From Cephalotus follicularis (Eukaryota; Streptophyta; Magnoliopsida; Oxalidales; Cephalotaceae), in contig BDDD01001802.1 of the NCBI GenBank assembly GCA_001972305.1, forward strand, positions 131,554-195,553: 64,000 nucleotides of DNA, written 5' to 3'. Made by a program: the position numbers and the translations under genes. The notes under the pieces were generated by a model, which worked only from the letters and a program-made list of their open reading frames with translations, had not been told where the DNA came from and searched no databases. Position 1 is the first letter of the stretch, and every line of letters begins with the position of its first letter. Positions 21,642 to 33,700 of the stretch are shown in pieces.

Positions 21642-24600
21642 TGTTGGAACCTTGTAGCGATTTAGCAATAAAATATCTACATGGATAAAACCCTAATATA
21701 TATATATATTGTGTGATCATCTCAGGAATATCAAGCCATATGGTTCGTTTCTAGGATCTTTTGAGCGTACATATATAGTTACATATAAAACAATAGGGAG
21801 GAGCAGGCGGAATTACTCACATGAATGGAGTGGCTCCTTCCTTCTTCCAATGAGTCTTATTGCCTTCAAAAGCACATCTACTTGTTGAACGTTTGAAATG
21901 GTTCTAGCTTCCAAGTATAGAAAGCCTCTAAAGTATCCACCCCAAGCTTCAATCTCCAACAAGTAAGCTTCGCAAGCTATCAACACTTGATTGTATGAGA
22001 GAGAGAAAGAGAGAGGCGGCTAGGGTTTTGCAAAATAGAGCAAAAGTCTTTTTATTGTGAATAGTGAGATGTGTTTATATATTAGCTGCTAGACTAATCC
22101 TGTTTAAATACAGTCTCCTAATTCAACCATCCCTATTACTTAAAAGGAATCCCTTTCCTTTTAAATCTCTTTCTTTCTTTATTATCATTAATCTCATTAA
22201 ATATATATATATATATATATTAATCTCATTAAATATATTTATATATATTTATTCTCCGTAAATATAATTAGGAAATAATATCCTAATTATTTTTCTCCCA
22301 TCACGTTTTGGAAATATCTGCCTGCAATGTGTGTGACCCTATGGGTTCACTATTATGTTGGCCGTAGAATTAATATTGTGATGCTCACATTCATCCAATT
22401 AAATATTTATTATCACATAAAAAAATATTCTCTTGAATATATCGAATTAAAACTCTTTTAATTCTTTTCTTCCAAGATTAATTTATCAATTTAATGTCGG
22501 GCATCCTACTAATTGACATCGACATCTAGCAATGCATAACGACCCCCAGGTAATATGAATCATTTGCGAACCACTATTTACAGGTACATGCACGTATAGT
22601 CCCTCCATTGACAATGCTCTGATTAAATCTAGGGTCAGGATTATGTCAGACCCCAATAATTTAATTTTTGGCCTCGTGACTATCTTTCATTAGCATAAAT
22701 AATATTAGAAGTGCCCCTATAATATTCAACCAATGATATCACACTCTTGATATCGTGGCTAGCCTGTCCGGGAATTTAATCGCTAATGAAAATCATCCTG
22801 AGCATAATCTTCTTTTACTAGAAGCAATGGATTCATTGTTGCCAGTTCCCATGCCTCCAAACATAAGCGTACTATGTCCAACTAATGCTTGTATACACTT
22901 CATAGAAAGTGTATTTAAGAATCATCAAAACACAGCACCCTATGCACAAGACATCCAGTGACGACTCATGTTCAAGGACCACATGCACTGCTGTAAAACT
23001 AGAATTCTGTCTAACATGTAAGTAAAACTCTATACAGATATTCTATCAACAGTCACCTTCAGTGAACTCATTAGATGAGCACCCACGTAATTGTCATAGC
23101 ATCATCCATGCAAGTGAGTGTGAGATCAGTCACCCTCTGCTTACCGATCTGACAGTACGTGTTGGTCTATCCGGATTGATCATGCCCTGATTGGCAATCC
23201 TAGTACCTGGAAGATTCGAAATAAAGTATACCGAGTTTCCAACTCTGACATCATGATCTCATCGTGAACTTGGTTCTCTAACTTAATTCCAGGACATTCA
23301 TTTACAATTAATTAAGCATGTATTAACGAAACGAACTCATAGCCATTGATAAAACATAAACATCTTTATTTAATTTAAAAATCATTTATACAAGACAAAG
23401 TAAATACAAGCTCAACACTGGCTTGCAACACTTCATTTCTAACATCAACGCATGCTCTTCATGGCGTCGACGCGTACGATATGATGAGACACTCTCTTTC
23501 ATACATTACAACCTTATGCATGGAGATTTCATCGTGGCATTGCATGGACCTAGATCGAGCAAATGAAATACTCACTAGCAAAGTAACATCTCCCTGATGT
23601 TATTTTTTTCACTAAATGACATGTGTTGCACACACGTGTCAACCTGTTCAAAGTCAGAGAGGACCTGGAAAGCCTGGTCGTTATCCGGTACGCTGATATA
23701 TGTCTCAGAACATCCCGAGTTCTGGTACGACCATCCTAATAGTGCTCTTGATTATTCACAAGATGTCCCCACTGTGAGCTTTAATCACCCCCGGATTCGT
23801 GTATTACCACGACTATCAGTTGATAGCCAGATAGCCAGTGCTTTAAGCCCGTCTTCAGCATACATGTCATGTGTCCCTCATCGCCATTGACTCCAACGAG
23901 GGACTAGGGTGTGAATTAAATGTCCACCCTAGAAATATCGCGACCGTATAAATCTGTGAACACATTGTGACTTCAGCGGATCTCCCCGAAATCAGCTGAT
24001 ATCCAATTCGCCTAAGCCTGGCCAGGTCTTTTAGTCAACAATGGTAAAGATCATATAGAGACATTCATTGATCATTAAGGGTGTGATGATTCCATATTAT
24101 GAACTTCGCCCATACGTCTCAATGCAGCTTCGACATGACCAAAAGACAACCCTTTTGCTAGCACATGGCTAGTGCTGGGGAAGGTAGAAATCAAAGACAT
24201 GCGGTCACTACACAACATATGTCAGTCGCTCAGGTCTAAGGATACAACGTAGGCTAAGACCTACTAGTCACCATAAACTATACACTATAGAAAATAATAG
24301 GGATCCTATTGACAATGGTAATGTCCATCCAGATAGGTCACATATGGTTGGTCGGTTCAATATCAAGCTCCTGCATGTACCTCACATTAGCTTTAGGGAT
24401 AAACCCAAATGGCAACGAGATAACCATCCTCCACTGCTAACCCATGAGCAAGCTTATTGTGACAAGTCTTTGCGGTTCATCAATTGCCCAAAAAGTGAAC
24501 CTATGACTGGGAACTTTTGTCTGAAGGGACTAAGGATCTCATTCTCATTACCTCTCTAGGCATGAGATGCAACCCCTCGATGATAGGGGGCTATATGTGT

Positions 24601-24846
24601 ATTCAGTTGACATGGTTATCAATTGATCCGCTTTTGGCAGTTTGGGATATTACATATAGCCGGTTTTGCCATTGTGAATATATATGCACAATTTAACATA
24701 ACTGGAACTTAGAATGTAGGATAAGAGTGTAAAATACATACATGCAGCCAACCATAGGCTTTCATGGATTATTCCAATTAAGGAATATATCAAATATGTA
24801 CACCCATTTAGCCCTTCACGGCTTGCAGGGACACCCAACTCCAACA
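21642..24846 (-). mobile_element. Copia LTR shared by elements B and K
   Basis: A 3.2-kb LTR bounded by TGTTGGA and TCCAACA. It has a PBS on its left (21626-21638) and a PPT on its right (24847-24863), both on the minus strand. It therefore served as 5' LTR of B and 3' LTR of K, the signature of a tandem LTR-internal-LTR-internal array made by recombination. It holds AT microsatellites near 21697 and 22200, and a GTCGACGC motif near 23464. No gene is seen; open frames at 22064, 22755, 23597 and 24344 have no recognisable homology. Confidence 0.85.
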
Positions 24847-27196
24847 ATCTCCCACTTGTCCCTACAGGCATGAAGACTTTACAGCCTAAGCATATCGTAC
24901 ATATGACTGTTGCAAGTACAGAGTAGCTAATGGCATTTGTCAGTGGGTCTGCTAAGTTTGCTACCTTCGCAAATCTCTCCATTGGGTTTATTTCTCTGTA
25001 TTATGATCTCCATGATCATAGGATATAATTGATCAAGTGATACCATCGCTGTTTAAAATGATGGAGCGGTAATGAGACCGCGGTTCCTGGGTTAGTGCAA
25101 AGCCCTCCATCATCATCATAGTCCCCAAAACTAGATTAACAATGGGTTGGAACCACTAGAAATTCACCAATGAACTTTCGCTTCCAAAATAGCTAGTTTA
25201 ATGTGGTATACTAGGTCATGACATACTCAAATTGCACTGAGTAGTTTTTAGCATCCTTTGCCTTAAACTCCTGTATCTCTTACAACACCTACGTTCAAGA
25301 TATTAAAAATATCCTTAAAGGGTTTCGTGATCATCCAAATCACTTTTAAACTATAGAGTTCCCATAACCCTTAAGTTTTAAATTTCACTATATTCTCCAT
25401 ATGTCAAGTAGGGATCCTGAGCTCTTCTCAGTTTTGCCATTATCCCTATTGACAATTCCCAGTGCCAATCACTGGAATTAGGACTGAAAATCGACTAGCC
25501 ACTCTCTCGAGCATGTCTAAGGCTTAGTACAAGGCATGACATCTCGTATTCCACAGCCTATGCTCATGCTTTCCTGTTCATGCATGTCCTCTCCTCAATG
25601 TCCTCAAAGACATCCTCTCGAAGAGAAGAATTCCATGGCCAATTGACAGTAGGCCATATAGATGGAATCCTTTTTTCCGTACCATATTAGCTCCCTACTG
25701 ATGTACTTGCTTTGGGAAGCCCAAGCAATCTACTCGATGTACTCTTTAGATCTTCATTCTCTAAAAACATAGAAAGCCTCTCCCAAATACTTGATAGAGA
25801 AATTCTTGGTTTATTGTACTTACATGAACTGTATCATGTACATGTACTTTAATCAAGACAGTGATATTTGGGTTATCCTATATCCGGTAGTCTTAAGGCG
25901 CATCTATACCAAAAGATGTTTCAACTACGGGATGCTTGCTTAAGGTAAACAATAGACCTTTATAGCTTGCATTATCTGAATAGACTTAAGCATTTGCGAT
26001 TTGCTAGAAAATATAGTCAACCTCTCGTTTCATTCTATACCCTTTCAGTGATAATCGTGCTTTAAAAGGTTTCAACCGTTTCCATTAATGCCTATCTTCT
26101 CTTTGAATATATATATGCAACCAATGGGAATCCACCCTTAGGAGCATTTACCAAGTACCACACCTGGTTGGCGTATATGGTGTCCATTTCGAATGTCAAG
26201 GCTCTATGCCATGCCCTGGAATCAGTGTCCTTCACTGGTCCTTGTAGTTGATAGGCTTTTCATCCCTTGATGACATTAGTTTTTCTCAGTGCCTTCGTCG
26301 AGAAACCCTATCTCTCAAGCATTGTTGAAAACTTTGCCTATTATCCTCCCTCGAGGATTGCCTTACTGAAATTTCATCTTAGATTTGGGATCCTTTCCCA
26401 ATTATGTCTTAAGGGGACTCAACCTATAATTCCTTATCGTTCTACAATTTTTCACCCAATAGTAACTTCGTTACTTACACCTTTCTCCCACCACTTCCTG
26501 TAATAAGGTATTCCCTCCTTGGGAATATGCAATACGTAACAAAAAACTTTTGTTAGCTGGGATACACGTAACAAAAACTTTTGTTCGCTGGGATGGTGAA
26601 ATGATATCATAAGCTCGTCTTAAGATATCCCACAAACCGACAATGATCCATTCATGCCTCCAACTTAAAAGGTTTTCACCTTCTTATATAAGCTAGACAG
26701 CCTTTAACCAACCAATGGTTTAGGTTGGGTTTCCTCCATGTATGGTCTCCTTGAGCATATGCTATCTCCATGATATCGGAGGGGACGGATTTCAAGGAAT
26801 CCTCATTTGGATATGTATTGCCCTGTACAATGCATAACCCAAAAGGAGATAGGAAGATGTATAAAAGACATTATGGACTGGACCTTTTCCGCAAAGTCCA
26901 TATGCTCCGTACGGATATACCATTCACATATGGTTTTGCAGGAGATGTCCATTTAGAGAGAAAGTCCTATTATCTCTCATAATCTTTTATTATTTGTTCC
27001 TTATAGAATTGTTAATGCAATGGTTAAAACTTAGATCCTGTGAAAGTTTATATCCATTTGGAAAATTTATACAATTCATTACACCTATCCAAACGGTGTG
27101 AATCCCCTGATTCATCACCATGGTGTATATCCACAACATCAACAGCTCCTTGATGTCTAGCTTCTCGTAGCTCCTTACATAGAGAACCAATGTTAG
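24847..27196 (-). pseudogene. Copia element K pol remnant
   Basis: Heavily decayed copia pol on the minus strand, recognisable only piecewise. From right to left: late integrase near 26900-26600 (VQSIMSFIHLPISFW, followed by segments like those of B), the RT entrance near 26290-26000 (AWHRALTFEMDTIYANQVWYLVNAP, ETFKARLSLKG), the RT thumb near 25800-25700 (GLPKQVH-like, YISREL), an RNase H remnant, and the C-terminal tail at about 24980 (RFAKVANLADPLTNAI). A stretch of RT palm seems deleted between 26000 and 25800. Stops occur throughout. A minus-strand PPT (AAGTGGGAGAT) precedes the LTR. The part at 27000-27196 is not recognised. A 33-bp tandem repeat with ACAAAAACTTTTGT lies at about 26534-26598. 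Confidence 0.78.
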
Positions 27197-28026
27197 TGTC
27201 ATAACCTGAGTTCCCTACTCAAGTTCAACTTACATTGTATTCTAGAAAGAATAAACACACACAAACCCTAGCACTTGCAATCCAAAAACCTGAACCATGG
27301 CAATCCCTCACCCTAAGGGATTGCAACGGTTAACTCAAAAAACCAAGAGGGTTTGGCCAAGGTTGGAAAACCTTAGCCACAACCTGAAACAACATGCTAT
27401 AACCCAGCATAAGACAAACAAAAACACATATAAAAGTTCATCTTGGTTTGGCTTGGGCTGGCAAACCCTAGCCCCAATCTGAATCCACAAAGAGGGAATA
27501 AGAAAATGACTAGCTCTAGTGATGGCTCCTTCCTTCAAGAGCTCCCTCATCACTTTAATCCCAAAATTCCAAGAAATTCCCAAGCTCCTCCTCAAGCCAC
27601 AGATAAGGAAGAAGATGATGGAGGTCTATGTGTTTAACCAACACTAAAATCTATAGGTAAAGATAAGATGCAAGGAACAATTTATCTCCACATATATCAC
27701 GCTTTGAGGGGTAAAAGGAGGGTTGAAAATGGCATCTTCATCATCCAGAAGTTATTGGCGTTGACGCATGCACATCATGGCATCAACTCCTATCGGAAAT
27801 GAGACAGAAAGAGAAACGCACGGACTGGAAATGAGAGAGAGGAAGAGTAAAGTGTCTTTAATCATTAGACCTCTTGTCTTATATGCATTTTGCCCTTTCT
27901 CATTAAATGCTCAAAGTCCACTCTTTGGCTTGTTGAGCACACTTCCCATTTTCCCACCAACTTCCCATAAGCTGGAAAATGCCGTGTGTCAGCCCAGCAT
28001 GGCGACAATGCCATGTGTCTCATCCT
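27197..28026 (-). mobile_element. LTR-like fragment L
   Basis: Begins TGTCATAACCTGAG, which would be the CTCAGGTTATGACA end of an antisense LTR, and is cut at 28026 by insertion of J. The part near 27990-28020 (CATGTGTCTCATCC context) resembles the U3-proximal part of neighbouring chromovirus LTRs, and a GCGTTGACGC motif lies at about 27760. No second LTR or coding domain is in the window, so this identification is tentative. The open frames at 27297, 27335 and 27768 look incidental. Confidence 0.45.
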
Positions 28027-28540
28027 TGTCACACCCCATTCTCACAACATCGACCAGGAGGTCATGGCAATAACCATTTATTCAGCTTATATAAAAATAC
28101 GAAAAATTTAAAACTTTCCAAACACATAATATCATTGCGGAAGCATTTTACATAAGCTTAATAAAAAAATGTAACATGCAGCCCATACTACATGTTACAA
28201 AATCCATAATACAATATCATCGTTGTCAATTGCCCTCAAACGGAGCATGAACTAAATTAGTCAATACATTAATCCTTTTAACATTTCCCAAAAGAAAATA
28301 CAACTTAAAATTCTCTTCATTTCACCCAAGCTCAACGATGTCGATCCACTGCGTCAATATGAAATTGATAGGGTTAGTCGAATCCACTAGCTAAGAAGGA
28401 AAAACAGACATACACTTTGAGGTCAACGATAATAAATGTCATGTAATGAATGCATTATGATGCAATACATACATATCACAATATATATATATATATATAT
28501 ATATACCACCCGTAGGTTGGTAGTATTTCACTCACATCAA

Positions 28541-28768
28541 TGCTAACCGTCCAAGGCTAGGAAGGTCCCTAGGCTAACCGGTACGTAGGCTGAGAAAGCT
28601 CAATCAAACAATATGATGCTATCCGTCCAAGGCTAGGAAAGCACGCATGCTAACCGGCACATAGGCTAAGAAAGCTCATTCAAACAATATGATGCTATCC
28701 ATCCAAGGCTAGGAAAGCACATAAGCTAATCGGCACATAGGTTGAGCAAGCTCATTCAATCCAATCAA
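28541..28768. repeat. Three 76-bp tandem repeats in LTR J
   Basis: Units start at 28541, 28617 and 28693, each beginning TGCTAACCGTCCAAGGCTAG or a near match and each carrying a GGCTAAG-like element. They lie in the 3' third of the LTR. Confidence 0.87.
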
Positions 28769-29186
28769 TCAATTAACTCAATCAATGATGTTCCAAGTAA
28801 TTTATACATTTATAAACTCTTGAAATCAGATGCACGTTTGGATATATAATAAATCCTTTCCAAATCCATCATCAAGTAATTTATGTGTCATAAAATACTT
28901 GTCAAAACATATTTGTTCAAAATGTGTAACAGTCTATCGAAATCCCGTTTCAATCCATTGAAATATAATATTTCATAAAAAATATTGGTTATGATAAAAC
29001 ATGAGTGCAATTGTCTAAAATGATCAAACATTTTAGAAATCATATACATTTCAATCCACAGTCCAATCTATAGCGATATGCCATAAAGCCATATGCTCAA
29101 AATGCAAACAGGCTCTACTCGCGTCAATGTGTACCATGCAGGCATTAACGTCCAAATAGTCACTTAACCGTCACCATTTGTCCTTG

Positions 29187-29435
29187 GCGTCGACGCTTAT
29201 GTCCTTTAGGTGTCGGCGCTTTAACACTTAGCATCAGCGCTTTAGTACAGAAGCTCTACGCGTCATTACCATGTCTCTTTGCATCGACACTCAAGGCATG
29301 GACCCTTAAGCGTCAGCGCTTATCTCCTTGGCGTCGACGCTTTGAGGTAGGAACCTCAAGCGTCATCGCTTCACACATCCATTTTCACGCACAACAAACC
29401 AAGGCGTCGATGCTTTCCTATAAGTGTTAACGTTT
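29187..29435. repeat. GCGTCGACGC palindrome array, LTR J
   Basis: Cores (GTCGAC or one-base variants, flanked by GC or AAGC) lie at about 29189, 29212, 29233, 29254, 29283, 29312, 29333, 29362, 29406 and 29426. Steps are 23, 21, 21, 29, 29, 21, 29, 44 and 20. Offset from the LTR start is about 1.0-1.4 kb when the insertions are removed. A proximal cluster lies at 39430-39470 and 60150-60250. Confidence 0.8.
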
Positions 29436-29645
29436 ATCGCAAAAATAGTGTTCATTCTCTGCATAACAGTCCATAGCGTCAACAATTTTCCTTTAAGCAT
29501 CGACAGTAGAAGAAAACCAGAACGTCGTCTTCTTCAAAATATCTCAATACCAGTGGAAATCAAGCATCATAACATGCAATCCAATCCATATTCATTCTAG
29601 AATACAACATGCATGGCAGGCTAATCATCCACAGTAACCATATAA

Positions 29646-32390
29646 TGTAATACCCTGTTCGTTCGTGAATGTATTTTTACGGGTTCGTAAATATATTTTT
29701 ATGGATTTTATATGTCTTTTCGGACTTTTAATTTCGTTTATTTTTAAAAGTCCGGTTGCCCTATGATCGGGTTTATGTGAATTGTGCGGAATGATACCAG
29801 TCCGATATTTGGGTATGTTATGCTATGTTGGGTTTTATAAATTCTTATTTTAATCCAAAACTTATTTTATTAAAAACAATTATTATTCTTTTATTTGAAT
29901 ATTCCTTAATTCTTTTATTATTATTCTTTTATCTTTAAAATCCATAATTCCTTTTTCTATTATTCCTTTAATTTCTTTTTTTCTTATTTTAGCATTTTCT
30001 TCAACTCTCTTCCTACTTCCTTCCACCATCTCCTTCTTTCCAGCAAATCCCACCATCAAATGCCATGTTAGAATCTCTCTTTTTCTATATCTAAATCCAG
30101 AAAAGTTCCCTCCTTCTCCCTTTTGTCTAATCTTGTCTCCTCCTTTCTTCATTATTGGGTGCCATTGCCATTTTAATATGATGCCACCATCCTTATTGAA
30201 AACCAATCCGAATCTACCTTGTTTGTGTGAAATAATCTGCTGTGTAAATCATTCTTCAAAGTTCAAGAGGTAATCTCAACCCTTAATTGATTCTTTTGGG
30301 TTAAATTCTCTTAGTTTGCTATGTATGTCTAAAAATACCATGGTTTTGTATTCTTCTTCCTTTGTTTCTATTCACAGCCGAATTGTGTGTTGTGTTTGTG
30401 TTCCTCCTACTGTTTTCTGGGTTCCTCAACATCACTACAGGTCAGTGAATTCATTCCCTTTAATTACATTTTTGTTTCAATGGCTTACTTTGAGTTTTTG
30501 TGCTCTTAGTGTCTTGGGGTCTTTGATTATTGTCTAAACATGTTGTCATTGTGTTAGTGATGTTATCGGCACGTTTTATGCACCTATATATGTCACAAAC
30601 TGAGTCTATAACATCTGCAATCAATAAAACACAAAATTTGGACATGTTCATGCATTGTCTCCTTACTTCCTCTTGCAAGTTAAATCATGGAAAGGTCGTT
30701 TCCTAGTCAAATTTGTGTTTGTAAATCACCTACAAGTCATATATAATCATATGTTTACGTCCATATGTCTCTAGTTTAATGTAGAAATCATTTGAACCAT
30801 TTTCAGTAGCAAATCGTCGGATTTCCAACTGTTCTGTCGCCCAGAATAGCCGACTGTCTCAGTGGACAGTCGACTGGAATGGTTGTGTAGTCGACTTGAT
30901 TGAAGAACACAGTCGACTACCTGCATTTTTGGTTGAGTAGTCGACTGTTCATATTATCCAGTCGACTGCCAAGCCTCTCCAGTCCACTGGACCCTTGTTC
31001 TAGTCGACTGTTATGCCCTGGAATATGCTGTTTTCAACTGTTTTGATTCGTTTGACCCCCGAATCGATCCGAATCTTTTCCAAAACTTTTATGAGTTTGT
31101 TTAATGCTTCTAATGTGTTTTAGACTCTTATAAATATGATTTTGAATGTCTTTATAGATTGTTGTACTTCAAGTGGATTCCGTTTAAAATTGTCTATTCG
31201 TAAGTACTTTGCAAGCGCATAAGGTACGGATTTTCTGTTCCTTGGCTATCTGACATTCAAACTGAAACTGTTTTCATAAACATCTTCGTTTATGAAATCA
31301 ACGATGTATCATGATTTTGATACGTTTCGAATTTAAGTTGGTTTGACATTTTAATTGATTCCAACTTTATCCATACGATATGTTATGGTACGATATGTTA
31401 TGATATGATATGCTATAATACTGTTGTGAGCAGTTTTTGAATATGTGTGTGAAAACATTTTTATGTGATTTAAGTTGATTTTGATAAATCAATTATTTTA
31501 AATTAAATACTGAGTATTGTACCCACCTATGGGGCGTATCCATAGGCACGTCGTGGGCTGGCACGGGGACGTGACACTTCCGTAGCGGTGTGATTAGACT
31601 ACAGCGTCTCTGAGTGTATGAACGAATCCCATGAGGTGGATTTGTGGATCCGCTATGTGATAGAGGCGTATGAATCGATTCTAGTTTATGTGATCTGAGG
31701 TGAATTCAGATATGTGGTCCGAAGTGTGATCGGACATGTGTATGTGAGAATTGACTGTGTAGTGCCGTACACTTCAATTCTAGTGGGCATGTGGAATTAG
31801 CTACTCCCTTGCCAAAATTTATGATATGTGATATGAATATGGCTCAATATGTTTTAAACAATTATGATTTCGATGTTTCGTAATTGTTTCGAAAGATATG
31901 CAATTGTCATTTGAGTATGATTAAACTGTTTTATCTGTTAAAGATTTATGTTACGTTATTATTGGATTATTAACATTTTTAAATTACCATTTACTGTTTT
32001 AATTCCCTTATCCGTACTGAGGTTTGCTCAGCCGTGTTTTTGTTTCTATGCGGCAGGTTTTCTGGAGCAGCGGGGGAAAGCGTGATTGAGTGATGACCAC
32101 CCTATGTGTTGGATCCTTAGGAGAGTGATCCATATGTTATGTTTAGTGGTCTCAAACTTTGACTTTATGTTTTATGTTTTAAATTGGAACTGATTTATGC
32201 TTTGAATTTTCCGCAACCACTTAATATGTTAAATGTTAAGTTTTAATGTTTGGATAAGACTGCCACGTTTTCGGCTGTTATTGGCTAATAAAGTAAACTT
32301 ATGATTTGTTAAGAAATGTATATGCTCAGATAGTTAATGTTACGTATGATATGACCCTGTGATGACTCCCGCCGTTCTGGGGGTGTTACA
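29646..32390 (+). mobile_element. 5' LTR of element E
   Basis: 2745 bp. It contains the palindrome array at 30847-31010, GATATGTTAT repeats near 31375-31430, hairpin 31526-31546, a conserved block 31547-31613 shared with LTR A, and stem CTGAG-GTTTG-CTCAG at 32017-32031. The frames at 29883, 30316 and 30460 lie in LTR sequence and are not genes. Confidence 0.92.
30847..31010. repeat. 21-bp-phased palindrome array, 5' LTR of E
   Basis: Eight copies start at 30847, 30867, 30888, 30910, 30938, 30959, 30980 and 31001 (steps 20, 21, 22, 28, 21, 21, 21). Exact CAGTCGACTG occurs at 30867 and 30959. Confidence 0.9.
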
Positions 32391-32395
32391 GATTG

Positions 32396-32407
32396 TGGTA
32401 TCAGAGA
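32396..32407 (+). promoter_or_regulatory. Primer binding site of E
   Basis: TGGTATCAGAGA, five bases after the LTR end, matches initiator tRNA-Met except for the last base. The leader 32408-32560 shows no other feature. Confidence 0.88.
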
Positions 32408-32560
32408 TTTAGGTTTTGTTTCCTTAGAAGACCTAACTAGGTTTGACCTGTGAGATTGGGTAGACACCGGGTTAGGTTGTTTCGGTTTTGATTTTCTAAT
32501 ATGTTTTCTGCTTTCTATTTTGTTCCTTGTGACGTTTTATGTTTAAGCGCCTTTTTGTAG

Positions 32561-33700
32561 ATGGCACGTACAAGGAATGCTGCTCGGAGGACTGCACCCG
32601 TTGAGGCTCAGGAGGCTAGAAATGGGCCTACCATGGAGGAGCTCGTACGTCAGGCAGTCGCTCAGGAGATACGACGTGTGTTGAATAAACAGAATCAGAA
32701 TCAAGACCATAGGGAGCCGGTTGCTGCTAATAATGCTCCAGCTGATGTCCAGTGGGGAAGAGATGCTGGGAACGGGACTGTTCTGCCCACTTATGTTTGG
32801 CTAGAACGGTTCCAGAAGCAGAGACCATTGTCTTTCAGCTCAACCGTGACTCTGGTGGAAGCTGAACACTGGATTGCTAATATGGACAAGATCTTTGATG
32901 TGCTCGGTTGCAGTGATGAACAGAAGATTAAGTTGGCTGTGTACAAGCTTCAGGGTGATGCTCAGAAATGGTGGAAAGCTGTGGTTTTGGCTAAGGGTGG
33001 CAACTATACGGAGACTTTGACCTGGTCTGAGTTTTGTGAGGTCTTTTATCAGCAGTATTTTCCCACCGCTGATAAGGAGGCTTACGCCAGAGAGTTTATC
33101 AATACTTGACAGAAGGATGGAGAGTCGGTGACAGAGTTCTTGACCCGATTCACTAGACTTGCAGGTTTTGCTGGGTCCGCTGCAGGAACAACATTGGAGC
33201 AGGCAGAAAAGTTCAAGTGGAAGTTGCACTATCAGTTTCGGGGTAAATTGATCAACACCAGGTTTACTGATGTATTTGAAGTGGCTAATACGGCTAAGAA
33301 CATTGAGCTGGAAAGGTTAGATTTCCAGGCTGCTCGACAGGAGAATGACAGAAAGGGAAACAGAGGTGATTCTCTATGGCAAGGTTCTGGACAGAATAAG
33401 AATAGAAATGGTAAACGTGGGAAGAGGAATGATAACCGGGGACAGCAACATCCCGTTAATGACCAAAGGCAGACACAGGGAGCTGCGGATGTTCCGATTG
33501 CAAAGTGTGATGTGTGTGGCAGACAGCATCCAGTGGGAGTATGCTATAAGGCTATTGGGGCCTGTTTTGTGTGTGGACAGAGAGGGCATTTTGTGAAGGA
33601 TTGTCCTGACCCTCGTGCAAAGGAAAGGAAAGGAAACAATGCAGATCGTGGACAGCGCAACATGGGAGGTTGTGTCTTTGCTATCACGACTCAGCAGGCA
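32561..33700 (+). pseudogene. gag: Element E gag
   Basis: Starts at ATG 32561 (MARTRNAARR). The gag core is clear: LPTYVWLERFQKQRPLSF, AEHWIANMDKIFDVLGC, GDAQKWWKAV, FCEVFYQQYFPTADKEAYA. TGA at 33107-33109 stands where element A has Arg (NTRQKDSES), a CGA-to-TGA change; the frame stays open from there to 34558. The C-terminus has CDVCGRQHP and the CCHC knuckle [14 protein letters not shown], with a linker [13 protein letters not shown] into protease. One stop is the only defect in gag. Confidence 0.9.

Larger units (their letters stand above)
28027..29645 (-). mobile_element. 3' LTR of element J, fragment 1
   Basis: Starts TGTCACACCCCATTCTC, the 3' terminus of an antisense chromovirus LTR. 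It is interrupted at 29646 by E and resumes at 38804 and again at 60148. The summed length of about 2.5 kb fits the family. It contains an AT microsatellite at 28482-28504, three 76-bp tandem repeats and the GCGTCGACGC array. No gene is present. Confidence 0.85.

Noticed and set aside
22755-24559. Possible host genes from open frames of 65-97 codons
   Set aside because: They lie within a copia LTR, lack recognisable domains and show no coding bias I can see.
27000-27196. A frame with VDVVDIHHGDESGDSHRLDR as a separate gene
   Set aside because: Too short and next to decayed copia integrase. It may be part of K, but I could not match it, so no function is called.
28482-28504. AT microsatellites as origin-like or centromeric elements
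   Set aside because: Short AT tracts recur at similar LTR positions in J, H, I and G, so they are LTR sequence features with length change.
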